From NCBI RefSeq assembly GCF_021462225.1, contig NC_061800.1, positions 9,953,002 through 10,017,001 of the forward strand: a stretch of 64,000 bases of DNA, given 5' to 3'. This DNA is from Girardinichthys multiradiatus. Taxonomy: Eukaryota; Chordata; Actinopteri; Cyprinodontiformes; Goodeidae. The position numbers and the translations under genes are program-made. Below the pieces are notes generated by a model. It had not been told where the DNA came from, searched no databases, and saw nothing but the letters and a program-made list of their open reading frames with translations. Positions 24,486 through 36,714 of the stretch are shown here, piece by piece; within the stretch, counting starts at the first letter, position 1, and each line of letters begins with the position of its first letter.

Positions 24486-25040
24486 GTTCAGTTGAAACCA
24501 GCAAGCAGCATTTAGAAGCTCCTCCTATTTGATGATGCAGCGAAGCGTTGCCGTTTGTTGCCATTTGGCAACGCCGAGTTCAAGCGGAGTGTGAAGCGAG
24601 CAACAGCAAACAAATGACGCAAAATATTTGCAGAATCTGCGTTCGGTGTGAACGCACCATTATGCAGGTCTAAGGTCAGGAAAAACGCTGCTAAAATCTC
24701 TGCACATCCCCACACATCCTGCACCCAATCTTTTTAGGCTTTTAATTTCAGGTCGCCCCTACAGAGTGCTGTCTGCTAAAACCAGCCACCACAGAGACAG
24801 TTTTTTCCACAAGGCTGTTTCTCTGATGAACAGAGTGCCAGAACAACACTGCATATTTGGACTGATCTCACGTTACATTCCATTGTAAAGTCAATTGTGT
24901 ATATATGTACATTTAAGAAAATAGAGATTATTTATTTTTTATTTGAGAGCAAAGTGTATCGGAGTCAAATTCCTTGTTTTTCTGTACAAACTTGGCAATA
25001 AAGCTGATTCTGATTCGAATTCAGATTCTGATTCACGGCC

Positions 25041-27113
25041 AGCAGTACAACATTTACAACTGAAAATTAGAAATTCTGCTTTTAAAGTATGCTGTTAAAT
25101 TTTCAGAATATGTCCACCATATTTGGGTACAATGATTTTTTGAAGAAAATAATTTTAAAAACTAATAACCTACATTAATGAGAAAATAAAAACTCCCGTC
25201 AAATCAGTGACTCCAGGCATTCAACACCTGGAGGTGAGTCAATCTTCATCATTATAGACAGAGCTTTTGTATAGCGCTACAAGAGTTTAAGAAACATTTG
25301 CATAGTATTTTAATAAACTCTTAAGCAGTGCTGAGTATACAATATGTACAACACATACTATATCTGAGTTGCGACTCTCAAACCACAGTGTTTTCCAGTA
25401 TGTCCAAAAATCCAGTGATAGCTTAGCTTAGCTGGAGGTCACATTACATACATTGTAATGCAGTATAAAAAAACATATATTGCAATGACGTAATTATTTA
25501 TGATTTTTGCTGACTGTTTTTTTTCTTCATCACCTTGTCCCCACAATTCTTTCTGAGCTTTAGCATCTTAGCTAAAATATAGATCATGTGGGCATTGAGG
25601 GCAGGCAAAGTCCATCTCACAGGGCAGATACATGGTTGGCATGCAGAACTTGTATGCATGGTACTTTAAATATAATGTCCTACTTTATATTGCATACAAG
25701 CAGTGCTTTAAGGTTGCAATGTTGCAAAAATGTATATATATGTGACAATTGCAAAAATCGATATTATGTGTAGGTCAACTATGTATGCTATAGAAATGCA
25801 AAACAAATAGTCAATAGTGTGACGGGATTGTCTGGTCTACATTCCCTCAGTGTCTTGGATAAAACAATGAGCCCGCCATTGACAAAAATGCATAAAGTCA
25901 GTGCAGAAACAAACCAGCTGGAAATGGTCTAATAAAAATGGAGCATGACAATAAGAGGTGCAAACTAGTCCAAGGAAACAAAATAGTGCTGGCAAAGAAC
26001 TTATAACAGAGTGGTGGCTAAAATTATTGCAAGTATGCATATCATTGATAAAGAAACATGAACAGAATCTGATAAAGGCCCAGAGGATTATAAAACCCAA
26101 ACAAATTACTGAACATTTTTATACAATAATTGCTTGAAAGTTGAGCCCAGTAAGTGGAAAACCGACAAACTGTCCTCCCACTCTTTCTGAATCATTCCCC
26201 ACTACAGAGACATTCTGTTTTATGATTGTAAATTATAAATAAAAATGCTTTATTATTTACAGTGTGTTATTGCCTCCTGAAGACTTTGAATCTGCTCTGC
26301 TCATTCTTAAACAGATAGTAAATCCTGTGGCTGACAAAGCTCCAGAACATTTTGTTTTCTGTTAAGCATCCAAACATACTGAAACCATCCTTGACACTCC
26401 TGTTCCCAGTGTGGAGTCACTGGAGCCACAAAGCTGCCATGACTGTTGATCTCCAACCTTCACCCCTCGTATTCCTGTTGTATCTCTTTCATTTTTTCCC
26501 AGTCTGGTCTTTTATTCGTTACGAGGAGGTAGTGAGTACACACCATAGACCAATTGCTCAGTTTATCTTCTTCAGCCCTGATTCTGCTTCCATGTATAGA
26601 TTCCTCACCATCCTCCAAAACCTTTTGGCCAGGCAATTTTTCATATATAGGATATAGGTGTTTTGGAATAGAAAACCAAATTGCAGTAGATCATGAGATG
26701 GATTTAATCAGCACCATGACATACAACTAAAGGCATTCCAATCCTCATTTTTTTCTTGAGAGAAACAATATGGATACAAAACAGAAGGTAAGAAATTGGT
26801 AGACAGAGGACAGAAATGAAAAATGAACTACTGTGTTTCACTGAACCCTCAGAGGAAAGGTCAGTGAAAAGCAAACAAATGAAAACTGAGTATTATTCTC
26901 AGGCATGATAGTGGTATTTCACACAGTGTGAGTGAAAGGATAGTGTCAAATTGTTGTCCCTGTCAGGACATTTTGACTGATGATGATCCACTGGATATTT
27001 AGAGTATTCAACTCAACTTCTCTTTTAACAGCACATTCCCAGTACTAGATTTTCTTTACTGTATGAGTATAGTTGTAAGACTGCACAATTGTCATTACTT
27101 TGTAGAACAACTG
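25041..27113. other. No gene recognised
   Basis: AT-rich sequence without motif-bearing frames. The 101-residue + frame at 26352-26657 and the 87-residue minus frame at 25837-26100 have no recognisable family features. Confidence 0.4.
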
Positions 27114-27115
27114 TA

Positions 27116-28720
27116 CAGGTCCTTCTCAAAATATTAGCATATTTTGATAAAGTTCATTATTTTCCATATCATGATGAAAATTTAACATTCATATATTTTA
27201 GATTCATTGCACACTAACTGAAATATTTCAGGTCTTTTATTGTCTTAATACAGATGATTTTGGCATACAGCTCATGAAAACCCAAAATTCCTATCTCACA
27301 ATATTAGCATATTTCATCCGACCAACAAAAGAAAAGTGTTTTTAATACAAAAAACGTCAACGTTCAAATAATCATGTACAGTTATGCACTCAATACTTGG
27401 TCGGGAATCCTTTTGCAGAAATGACTGCTTCAATGCGGCGTGGCATGGAGGCAATCAGCCTGTGGCACTGCTGAGGTCTTATGGAGGCCCAGGATGCTTC
27501 GATAGCGGCCTTTAGCTCATCCAGAGTGTTGGGTCTTGAGTCTCTCAACGTTCTCTTCACAATATCCCACAGATTCTCTATGGGGTTCAGGTCAGGAGAG
27601 TTGGCAGGCCAATTGAGCACAGTGATACCATGGTCAGTAAACCATTTACCAGTGGTTTTGGCACTGTGAGCAGGTGCCAAGTCGTGCTGAAAAATGAAAT
27701 CTTCATCTCCATAAAGCTTTTCAGCAGATGGAAGCATGAAGTGCTCCAAAATCTCCTGATAGCTAGCTGCATTGACCCTGCACTTGATAAAACACAGTGG
27801 ACCAACACCAGCAGCTGACACGGCACCCCAGACCATCACTGACTGTGGGTACTTGACACTGGACTTCTGACATTTTGGCATTTCCTTCTCCCCAGTCTTT
27901 CTCCAGACTCTGGCACCTTGATTTCCGAATGACTTCAGAATTTGCTTTCATCCGAAAAAAGTACTTTGGACCACTGAGCAACAGTCCAGTGCTGCTTCTC
28001 TGTAGCGCAGGTCAGGCGCTTCTGCCGCTGTTTCTGGTTCAAAAGTGGCTTGACCTGGGGAATGCGGCACCTGTAGCCCATTTCCTGCACACCCTGGGCA
28101 CGGTGGCTCTGGATGTTTCTACTCCAGACTCAGTCCACTGCTTCCGCAGGTCCCCCAAGGTCTGGAATCGGCCCTTCTCCACAATCTTCCTCAGGGTCCG
28201 GTCACCTCTTCTTGTTGTGCAACGTTTTCTGCCACACTTTTTCCTTCCCACAGACTTCCCACTGAGGTGCCTTGATACAGCACTCTGGGAACAGCCTATT
28301 TGTTCAGAAATTTCTTTCTGCGTCTTACCCTCTTGCTTGAGGGTGTCAATAGTGGCCTTCTGGACAGCAGTCAGGTCGGCAGTCTTACCCATGATTGGGG
28401 TTTTGAGTGATGACCCAGGCTGGGAGTTTTAAAGGCCTCAGGAATCTTTTGCAGGTGTTTAGAGTTAACTCGTTGATTCAGATGATTAGGTTCATAGCTC
28501 GTTTAGAGACCCTTTTAATGATATGCTAATTTTGGGTGATAGGAATTTTGGGTTTTCATGAGCTGTATGCCAAAATCCTCCGTATTAAGACAATAAAAGA
28601 CCTGAAATATTTCAGTTAGTGTGCAATGAATCTAAAATATATGAATGTTAAATTTTCATCATGACATTGTGGAAAATAATGAACTTTATCACAATATGCT
28701 AATATTTTGAGAAGGACCTG
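27116..28720 (-). mobile_element. Tc1-like transposon, full length, second family
   Basis: The ends CAGGTCCTTCTCAAAATATT and its inverse at 28720 are flanked by TA (27114-27115 and 28721-28722). The inverted repeats are about 200 bp and include the shared AATATTAGCATATT-type string. The family differs from the copy at 9546-11197 in TIR and transposase sequence. Confidence 0.95.
27390..28392 (-). pseudogene. Tc1-like transposase, frameshifted
   Basis: ATG at 28392 opens MGKTADLTAVQKATIDTLKQ, with an HTH (GKTQKEISEQIGCSQSAVSR) and a second basic region, and runs open to 28039. The C-terminal half is open from 27881 to 27390 in another phase and contains QHDLAPAHSAK and LNPIENLWD, the second Asp and Glu of the DD34E triad, ending KGFPTKY. 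The middle, including the first catalytic Asp, spans about 27880-28040 and has at least one frame change. The order, lengths and intact ends show a recently lost gene. Confidence 0.9.
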
Positions 28721-28729
28721 TATGCTCCA

Positions 28730-29194
28730 GTTACAGCGACAAGTCTTTGGGGGTCTATCTCGATAGCCTTTGCATATTTAAAACTTTCTTCTTTGCAAAG
28801 TAGATCAAACTCAATCAGATTGGATAGAGAGTGAACGTCCGTTCTAAAGTCTTGTCACATTTTCTCAATTAGATTTAGGTCTGGGCTTTGAATGGCTCAC
28901 TCGAGCACATACGTGTATTTTAATCTAAACTATTCCAGACATAAATCAGTCTGAAGTATTCTGCAGCCTATAATTTCAAGAATGCCCATTTGATTACCTC
29001 CATTAAATATGACCAGCCTTCTGTCCCTGCAGAAGAAAAGTGCCCTCACAGAATGATGCTGCCATCTACATGTTTCACTGTGGGGATGATTTGTTCAGGT
29101 TTGTTCATTCACACATTTGCTTTACATAATTTCCTTTGTAACCTAGCCTTAACATGTGTGAGCGTGTCTTGATGTGCAGAGGCGTCATACAGAA
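28730..29194 (-). pseudogene. Tc1-like transposon relic, left part
   Basis: On the minus strand, degenerate versions of the conserved DNA can be followed: TTTCTCAATTAGATTTAGGT corresponds to the LNPIEN region, and CAGAATGATGCTGCCATCTA to the GGGSIM region. Stops and indels throughout. It is interrupted by a LINE fragment at 29195-29780 and resumes afterwards. Confidence 0.65.
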
Positions 29195-29780
29195 ATAATC
29201 TAAATTTAAATATTTGCACAAAAATGCAAGTGTTATGTGGTCAGCACTGTGCTGGTCCGTTGTGGTGAAGAGAGAGCTGAGCCGAAAAGCAAAGCTCTCA
29301 ATTTACCGGTCGGTCTACGTTCCTACCCTTACCTATAGCCATAAACTTTGGGTCATGACCGAAAGAACAAGATCCCAGATACAAGCGGCTGAAATGAGCT
29401 TCCTCCGTAGGGTGGCCGGGCACTCCCTTAGAGATAGGGTGAGGAGCTCGGAGTAGAGCTGCTGCTCCTCCACATCGAGAGGAGCCAGTTGAGGTGGCTC
29501 GGGCATCTATACCGGATGCCTCCTGGACGCCTTCCTCGGGAAGTGTTCCAGGCAAGTCCCACCGGGAGGAGGCCCAGGGGACGGCCCAGGACACGCTGGA
29601 GGGACTATGTCTCTCGGCTGGCCTGGGAACGCCTTGGGCTCCACCCGCAGGAGCTGGAGGAGGTGTCTGGGGAGAGGGACGTCTGGGCGTCTCTGCTGAA
29701 TCTGCTGCCCCCGCGACCCGGTCCCGGATTAGCGGAAGACGACGAGTACGAGTAGGAGTACGAGTACGAGTATGAGTACC
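29195..29780 (+). mobile_element. RTE/Rex1-like LINE 3' fragment inserted in a Tc1 relic
   Basis: The + strand contains LSRKAKLSIYRSVYVPTLTY, then RRVAGHSLRDRVRSSE, RWLGHLYRMPPGRLPREVFQ and RWRDYVSRLAWERLG, the C-terminal end of the ORF2 of an abundant fish LINE, with one phase change near 29455. It ends in a CGAGTA-type tail at 29748-29780. Reverse transcriptase catalytic motifs are absent. A minus-strand member of the same type is at 32425-33420. Confidence 0.8.
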
Positions 29781-29930
29781 TAGCCTTCAATTTAAACCTC
29801 TGCAGAACTTCCCCCCTGACCAGTCTGCTGTGTTATTTTGCTGTGTTTTGATGATGCTTTTTGTTCACTAATGTTCCCCAGCAAACCTCTGGTCTATGGA
29901 CATTTAGTTTACTGACTTTTATTTAGTGGT
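29781..29930 (-). pseudogene. Tc1-like transposon relic, right part
   Basis: The stretch around TTTGATGATGCTTTTTGTTC and ACTAATGTTCCCCAGCAAAC also occurs, with changes, at about 49955-50010. It is the end of the relic that begins at 28730, so the LINE fragment inserted into it. Confidence 0.5.
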
Positions 29931-29949
29931 ATTAAAAATAAAAGTGACA

Positions 29950-29976
29950 TCTCTTTTGTTTCCTTCCTCTATGCAG
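29950..29976 (+). other. htr2a: htr2a intron 3' splice site
   Basis: A pyrimidine-rich stretch (CTCTTTTGTTTCCTTCCTCT) followed by ATGCAG, a good acceptor consensus. The preceding intron would extend beyond position 1. Confidence 0.85.
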
Positions 29977-30839
29977 GGATCTCAATGCCGATTCCTGTGT
30001 TGGGACTTAGAGACCACTCCAAAGTGTTTAAAAATGGAAACTGCCTGCTGACAGATGACAACTTTGTACTGGTGGGCTCCTTCATCGCCTTCTTCGTTCC
30101 TCTAACCATCATGATTGTCACCTACTTCTTGACCATCAATGCTCTGCAGAACGAAGCCACGCTCTGCTTGGACCAGCTCGTTCCACGTCCCAAATGGAGC
30201 ACCACGTTCACACTGAACTTCTTTCCTCAAAGCTCTGTATCCTCTGAGAAACTCTTCAGGCGCTCAATAAGCCGAGAGGTCGCAGGAAGAGGAAGCAGTG
30301 GTGGCCTCAGTGGTGCTCGTGAGAGCATCTCTGGTTCGATGTTTGGACGGCGCACAATGCAGTCCATCAGCAATGAGCAGAAGGCATCGAAGGTGCTGGG
30401 AGTTGTGTTTTTCCTCTTTGTGGTCATGTGGTGCCCGTTTTTCATCACCAACGTACTGATGGTTGTGTGCCACCAAACCATATGCCACCCAGAGGTCATG
30501 GAGGGTCTGCTAAACATTTTTGTCTGGGTTGGATACTTGTCTTCGGCTGTCAACCCCCTGGTCTACACACTTTTTAACAAAACATACCGCACAGCTTTTA
30601 TGCGCTACATTCGCTGCCAGTATCAGCCAGAAAAAAAACCCCTTCAGCTTATACTCATGAACACCATCCCACCTCTGGCTTTCAACTCCACTCAATTACC
30701 CCTGGGTGACATGGAGAAGTTACGCAATGGAACAATGCACTGTGAGAAGAAAGGAAGGAAATTCTTCCTGCCTGGGAAAGAAACAGAGAACTGCAAACAG
30801 GGCAAAAGCCAAAGAGACAAAGACGAGAGCAGTGTGTAA
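29977..30839 (+). CDS. htr2a: 5-HT2A-type serotonin receptor, last coding exon
   Basis: This exon encodes the C-terminal half of a Gq-coupled serotonin GPCR in the plasma membrane. The acceptor is the CAG at 29974-29976 after a pyrimidine tract; the exon begins in phase with GG completing a Gly codon, followed by [10 protein letters not shown]. Visible in order: the ECL2 Cys in [12 protein letters not shown]5 ([19 protein letters not shown]), a long third intracellular loop, TM6 with [15 protein letters not shown] (CWxP-type switch), TM7 with NPLVYTLFN (NPxxY), helix 8 ([11 protein letters not shown]) and a tail ending ESSV, a class I PDZ ligand. [17 protein letters not shown] favours 2A over 2B or 2C. 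The loop insert [18 protein letters not shown] is longer than I recall in mammals. Exons for TM1-4 were not found in the window. It has no disabling change. Confidence 0.93.
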
Positions 30840-31660
30840 AAAATATCAAAGAAAACCCTGGTTAAAGGTAGATCTATACACATCCTGAATCAGAAAAATC
30901 CTACATTTTATCTGTTTGGTCCTTTTGAGTGAGGTGTTTGTTTGCTGAAGATATTATGACTATACCTACCAAGTTAAAGCATAGAGAGTTGAAGTCATGA
31001 GGTTAATCCAGTAAAAAAGGTAAAAGGAATTATTGCATTCTCAAAAATCTTTTGAGCACATGCACATTTTAGAATCATCCAACTTCTCATCATTCAATTA
31101 GACCTAGAACAACTGAATGAAACTTATCACTTTCTGATTGAGTGGTTAATTGCAGATTCAAAATTTCTATTTGAGATCTAACTGCTTTTTAACGACATTC
31201 TTCTATGTAAAGAAAGAACTACACTTTTAGCCACCTGGCCACAATCAAAGATGTCATGTTTGCTAAGATTATTGTATTTTTGTATAATTTTACTTTCCTT
31301 TGGCACTCACCTGTAAATCCAGAAGCTTGTTCACTCTGCCAGCTGCCTGGCATCCTACCTTTCAATAAACTGTACCTTTGGGTAGATCACGGGGGATTAT
31401 ACTGGATTTGCTCCCACTTCGTGGAACAAAGGTGTTGAAGAGGGAAAACCTGTAATACCTTGACTCCTAACACTCACAAAGGTCAGATTAAGCTGCCAAA
31501 AAAGAGAAAAAACTTTCTGCCTCTGTTCTGTTGAAACTCTGTATGAATAGGGTTAAAAATATTATATTTTAAAGTGTGAAGATCATTCTTATATTGTATT
31601 GCCGCTATGAAGACTGCAAAATGAGATTATAATGACAGCAAATAAAGAAGATTTAAATGT
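30840..31660 (+). other. htr2a: htr2a 3' UTR with two AATAAA signals
   Basis: AATAAA occurs at 31364-31369 and at 31641-31646 on the coding strand; either could serve the transcript. No other gene is evident. The end point is a guess from the second signal. Confidence 0.55.
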
Positions 31661-32424
31661 TGATGTAACCCTTGTAAACGTCACAGTTCATATTGTGTTC
31701 CAAACTATCAGTGCGCATTTCCACAGTTGTTTCAATCACAACACATGGTGTCCAGTGCTCTGATAGGTGGTTACCAAATGTTTAAACTTTTGTGTTAAAA
31801 TCTGTGAATGTGGAACTTCTGCAACACTGAACAATTTTGACTCATTAATGCAGAATGTGGTGTTCAGGCCAGAGTTGCACATTGTGCATCATCGTCTGGG
31901 ACATAAAGCAGAACTGGGTTCTTTCAAAGGAAGTATGTTAATTTTTATATCAACTGAAATTGTCAATGTGCCCTAAAAGCAATGAAGGTTAGGGGATAAA
32001 ATGTGAAAGACATTAAATCTCTTTAGCTTAATGTTTAGCCTGCAATGCAAGGTGAGGGAGTTCGCATTTGAAACAGACTAGCAATTGGCAGGAAGAACCT
32101 CCCATAGTATCAAATATGGCCATTATTACAATTGCTGTGGTTACATGCCCACTTGAAAATGACAACCTTCTGTATAGAGAGGGTCTTAACAGGCACAACA
32201 GGGGGGGTTGTCAGGGACCAAAAAGCTATGTTTTTTTTTTACTTTTAAGATTTAAAGTTCTGCTTTAGACACACTTTTTTAGGTTATAGTTCCATTAACT
32301 AGAGAAAGATGTCATTTCACAGTGAGTTTGTGCAGAAGTGAATAAATTCCCTGAGACACGGAAGGCTGAGAGCTGGTCAGATCCTGTTAGCTGATTGTAA
32401 CAATATACACATTTGTCAGCTTCT
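31661..32424. other. No gene recognised
   Basis: Non-coding sequence between the receptor 3' UTR and the next LINE. Short frames without motifs. Confidence 0.4.
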
Positions 32425-33420
32425 GCTTATCCGGGACCCTGTCGCGAGGGTAGCAGTCTCAGCAGAGATGCCCAGACTTTCCTCTCCCCAGACACCTCCT
32501 CCAGCTCCTCTGGGGGAAGCCCGAGGCGTTCCCAGGCCAGTCGAAAGAGACATAGTCCCTCTAGCATGTCCTAGGCTTACTCCCAGTGGGATGTGCCTGG
32601 AACACCTCCTGAGAGAGGCGCCCAGGGGACAACCGAAACAAATGCCCGAGCCACCTCAGCTGACTCCTTTCGATGTGGAGGAGCAGCGGTTCTACTCCAA
32701 GCTTCTCTCGAATGACCGTGGTCCTCACCCTATCTCTAAGTGAGTGCCCGGCCACCCTGCCGAGAAAGATCATTTCAACCACTTCTAACCGGGATCTCAT
32801 TCTTTTTGGCTGCTAACCACACCACTGCATGCTGTAGGTCTTGGCTAGAGGGGGCCAGCAGGACCATGTGATCTGCAAAAAGGAGAGACAAAATCCACTG
32901 GTCAACAAACCAGACCCCATCTGGTCCTTTCCTATGCCTAGAAATCCTGTCCATGAAGGTTATGAACCAAACAATAGTCCAACATGCACCGGGAACAGGT
33001 CTGACTTAATGCCAGTAATACAAACCAAACTCCGGCTCCCCTTGTACAGAGACCTGATGACCCCTAATAAAGGGCCCCTGGACTCCTGGACTCCTGGAGT
33101 GTCCCTCACAAGCCACCACGAGGGACATGGTCGAATGCCTTCTCCAGGTCGACAAAACACATTAGGACTGGTTTGGCAAACTCCCATTAACCCTTGATCA
33201 CCCTGTAGAGTGTGTAGAGCTGGTCCAGTGTTCTATATAGCCGGAATGAAAATCACACTGCTCCTCCTGAAGCCGAAGTTTGACAATTGCCAACACCTTG
33301 GCATAAGCCTTCCCATGGAGGATGAGGAGTGTGATCCCCTTGAACATATGCCAGAATCACTTCAAGGCTGATTGATAGTCCTTCTCCATACCCTCACAGA
33401 ACTCTTGGGGTTGAGTTTTT
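32425..33420 (-). mobile_element. RTE/Rex1-like LINE, truncated ORF2
   Basis: The minus strand, with frame changes, shows a reverse transcriptase LEKAFDHVP-type motif near 33130-33150, an ADHMVLLAP string near 32855-32870 at the position of the LFADD catalytic box, then FLGRVAGHSLRDRVR and LRWLGHLFRLSPGRLSQEVF close to the C-terminus. The 3' end is at the low-coordinate side (GGATAAGCAGAAGCTGACAA). It is 5' truncated and has several frameshifts. It is related to the + strand fragment at 29195-29780. Confidence 0.8.
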
Positions 33421-36400
33421 GCCTTTGTTACAGGGTGGTAGCAGTAGCAAAAGAGTAACAATTTAAAACATCTGAAATTGTTCCTAATTGTGGCATACAC
33501 TATATTACCAGATATTTCATGACTACTCTATTACAATACGCATTTATCCAGAATGTGGCTGTTTTCTCAGCTGAACAACTTCCATGTTCCTATGCTAAAA
33601 AAAAGAGGCTGTGAAATATATCAGTCGTCAGTCTGCTGGAAATATTTCCAAACAAATAGACCTGGAAAAGCACAGGAACGTACAAAATAATGTGGTAGAT
33701 TACTGTCTAACAACCAGCAGCCTTAACAAGTATCATGTTGTTTAGCTGAGCAAACAGCAACACATTTAACAAAAGGCTCCTACAAAAGGGTATTATAATA
33801 GGGTACTATTATGTACACTAGAGTAATATTGTTTCCGATGGGTTTGGCCTTTTTAGTTTAAAGTAGTTCAGATTGCTAGCATGAAAATGAAAGTAGCTTT
33901 CACTGTTTAATGATTTCTTAAATTTTCTGCAAACTCACTTCAATATGACATCTGTCTACAACAGGTAAAGGAACCATTACTAACACTAACTTCACAAACT
34001 TCACATACTGTAAGCAGTTCTGTGATATTCTTTTATGACGTGGACAAAACTTAACCTCAGATATTTAAAAACAGTACTTTCCTCATCTGACAGAACTAAC
34101 ACATACAGGTTCGTGAGCTACAATCATCTGCACCATCTGACTTCCTTGTCTGTTCACATGTCAAATTCATATGAGCTGAAGGTGGCATGACAACATTTAT
34201 TCACTTTGCCTCAACAAATGTGTTATCTTTTTTTTATTAATTGTTCTTCACACATTACAGGGTCATATCAGTGGATGGGTGTTTAGCACTGTCATTGTAG
34301 AATTGGATATCTAAAAGACCTTTCTCCCTTTCAAAGATGGAGAAGGTTTTCGGTTATTAAATAATTTCGCTTGCAGTACCACATCTTACCACTTGGGTAT
34401 TCTTTTAACTGGTTAATTCACTCTGCGTCCAGCTCTCAAATCAACCAGGACTTGAATAAGGCCCACCATACTGACCCATTTGCATTTGTGCCCCATTTAA
34501 ACTGGAAAATGGAAGAAGAATGATCTTTAGACAGATAAAATCAGCTTTGATAAATGTGAAAACCATACAAATGTTAAATGTTGGAACATGGTACAAATTG
34601 TTGACTCTGAAATGACCAATTTAGTAAGCTATGCAGAAACACTAACATCAATAAGAAAGTAGGCTGCAAAAAGAATACTTTAAAGTGGAATCAAATATAT
34701 TCTTAAATATATGCTATTATCTAAAAGTCCATCAGAAGATATTTTCTCCAAATGAAAAATTTTAAGCAATGTCTAAATGTTTCGGGAAATTTGTATTTTT
34801 TTTTTTCCCACAAGCTTCTACTTCAGTCTAAGATATTTTCTGTCATATGTTTCTATGGTAAACTGAAGTTCACTAAAAATAATTCCAAAGCTTTCAAAGG
34901 CTTTTACTGAAGATACACAAAATGTATGCAAACTTAATTTTTACAGTGCCTTTTTTGGCCTAATTTTAATTTGGTAGACTTTTTATTTGAGTCTAGGCCG
35001 AATCCTAACCTGTGATGCATTCTTGCTTTTTCACTGCTTGGAGATTGTAACAATATTGTTGTAATCTACCAGAAAAAACATTGTTCATCTCCCAATTGCT
35101 CCTGGATTGCTGGGATCATCATTTGATACAGTTCTTTATTCGTGATCATTTGATTCTTTATACAAGAACCTGTCATCACAGCAGACCACTATCATCCCTT
35201 ACAGAATATTTTCAGCTGAAAATTTTGTGTTTCCACTTATACTAAAGTCCACTTGGACTTAACATCTTATAAACCTCAGTGTGTTATTACACAAATTTTT
35301 GTTTTAAGTTTGATCAGTGAAGGTATTTCTAATATTGAATATGAATTGTTTTCCAGCTTCATTAAACAGCTAAAAAAGCTATTAATTTACCACAAAATTT
35401 AAATATTGAAACAGATACCAATTTAAGACCATCATTAGCCACCTGCCGTTTCTGGGGCATTTCTTTACAGCACATACAATGTGCAATAAACAGGGGGTAA
35501 TCACTCCCTATTGAAGGGACACAGCAAGAAGCATTAGATAACTTGTTTGGGGAGCTGTCCCCTGATAGAGTGGCACCTTGGGTGAAGAGCCACATCTCCC
35601 AAAGCAAAACTCACTAATGCATGCCCTCACAGAAATTATTCAGGTGATTTTATAGCAGGGTTAAAAGAAATTGGAAATTAGGTTTTACTGATTAACTTTA
35701 ATTTTCCTAAATTTGCATAGAATTGCATTTGATCTGATGACTCTTCATAGTAACCTACACTTACAGCAAATTGTCATCATAAAACCTGAGGCAGTAAAGT
35801 TTGTCAAAAAACTTTGTGTTGGTCCTAAAAGTTTTGCCATGACTGTAAGTCAATATGCATTTCTATCTTGTTTAAATGAAATAGAAATTTTACTTTAAAT
35901 GTAGAGAAATTTACCATTTTGAAACCGAATAGATTAAATTCTGTAACAGTTAACATGTGAAACATGCATAGAGTTTCTGAATAACCAGAAAAAAAAAAAG
36001 ACGCACTACAATTCATACCAGCACAAGGTGGGCTACGTTATTTGAAAACTGCCAAAAGCTTGATTTTTACAAATCACTCATTGTCTGCATAGGTGTTATT
36101 AGAGCAGCAGCCAGGGAGTCTTCAGACATTTTCAAAAGGATTTAGGTTTTAAAATAACAAAAATCATCATAAAAACAGCAATAAAGCTCAGCAGGAGTTT
36201 GCTTTTTGCTCAGTAGTCAAGCACATCCCTTAAAAACCACCTAATGTAAATCTGTGTCCACAGACACAAGCAATCCATTATTGTTTTGTAAAAACCCGTT
36301 ACTGTGTGAGTCAGCAAGATCCATGAGATTTTAATCGCTACAATCATAATCAGATAATATAAAAAGTAACTGCTAGATATCCTTCTGTGGTAAAATTGAG

Positions 36401-36714
36401 CCTGTTGCAATATAGACCTGTTTCCCTTTTTAGGCATTTTATTCAGATTCATTCTCTGATAAAATATTCCCCATTTAGACCTGAAGATCTAACCCCAAAA
36501 GAAGAGAGGCTGACAAATTACTAAGCAACAAAATGTCACTAGGTAATTTTCATGATCCAGCCTCCTGTTGTGTTGGGACCATGCTGTGACGCTATACTCA
36601 GAGTACCACTGTAATCAATCAGAATGGCCATTTCCTACCTCTGAAATGCAAGAAAGAAGTAAACATTCTTTAAAAAGGCATGCCTTTTAGTATATGTGAG
36701 TCTAACCATAAATG
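33421..36714. other. No gene recognised
   Basis: AT-rich sequence. Frames up to 81 residues, without motifs. Confidence 0.4.

Larger units (their letters stand above)
23723..24659. mobile_element. PIF/Harbinger transposon, internally deleted
   Basis: The termini are TGGTGCGTTCACACTGAACG and the inverse of TGGTGCGTTCACACCGAACG, flanked by the 3-bp duplication TTA (23720-23722 and 24660-24662), the Harbinger signature. It keeps the beginnings of both genes typical of these elements: a MADF/Myb-like protein on the + strand and a DDE transposase on the minus strand, pointing toward each other. The middle of the element, including the catalytic part of the transposase, is missing. Confidence 0.9.
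23635..25040 (+). mobile_element. L2-like LINE 3' part, split by a Harbinger insertion
   Basis: Before the insertion the + strand encodes DKSRLQRTIRSAERIIRADL, the C-terminal end of an L2-type LINE ORF2. The homology resumes after 24662. It finishes with GGAGTCAAATTCCTTG and AATAAAGCTGATTCTGATTC. The uninterrupted join across 23722/24660 shows that the Harbinger element inserted into a pre-existing LINE copy. Confidence 0.8.
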
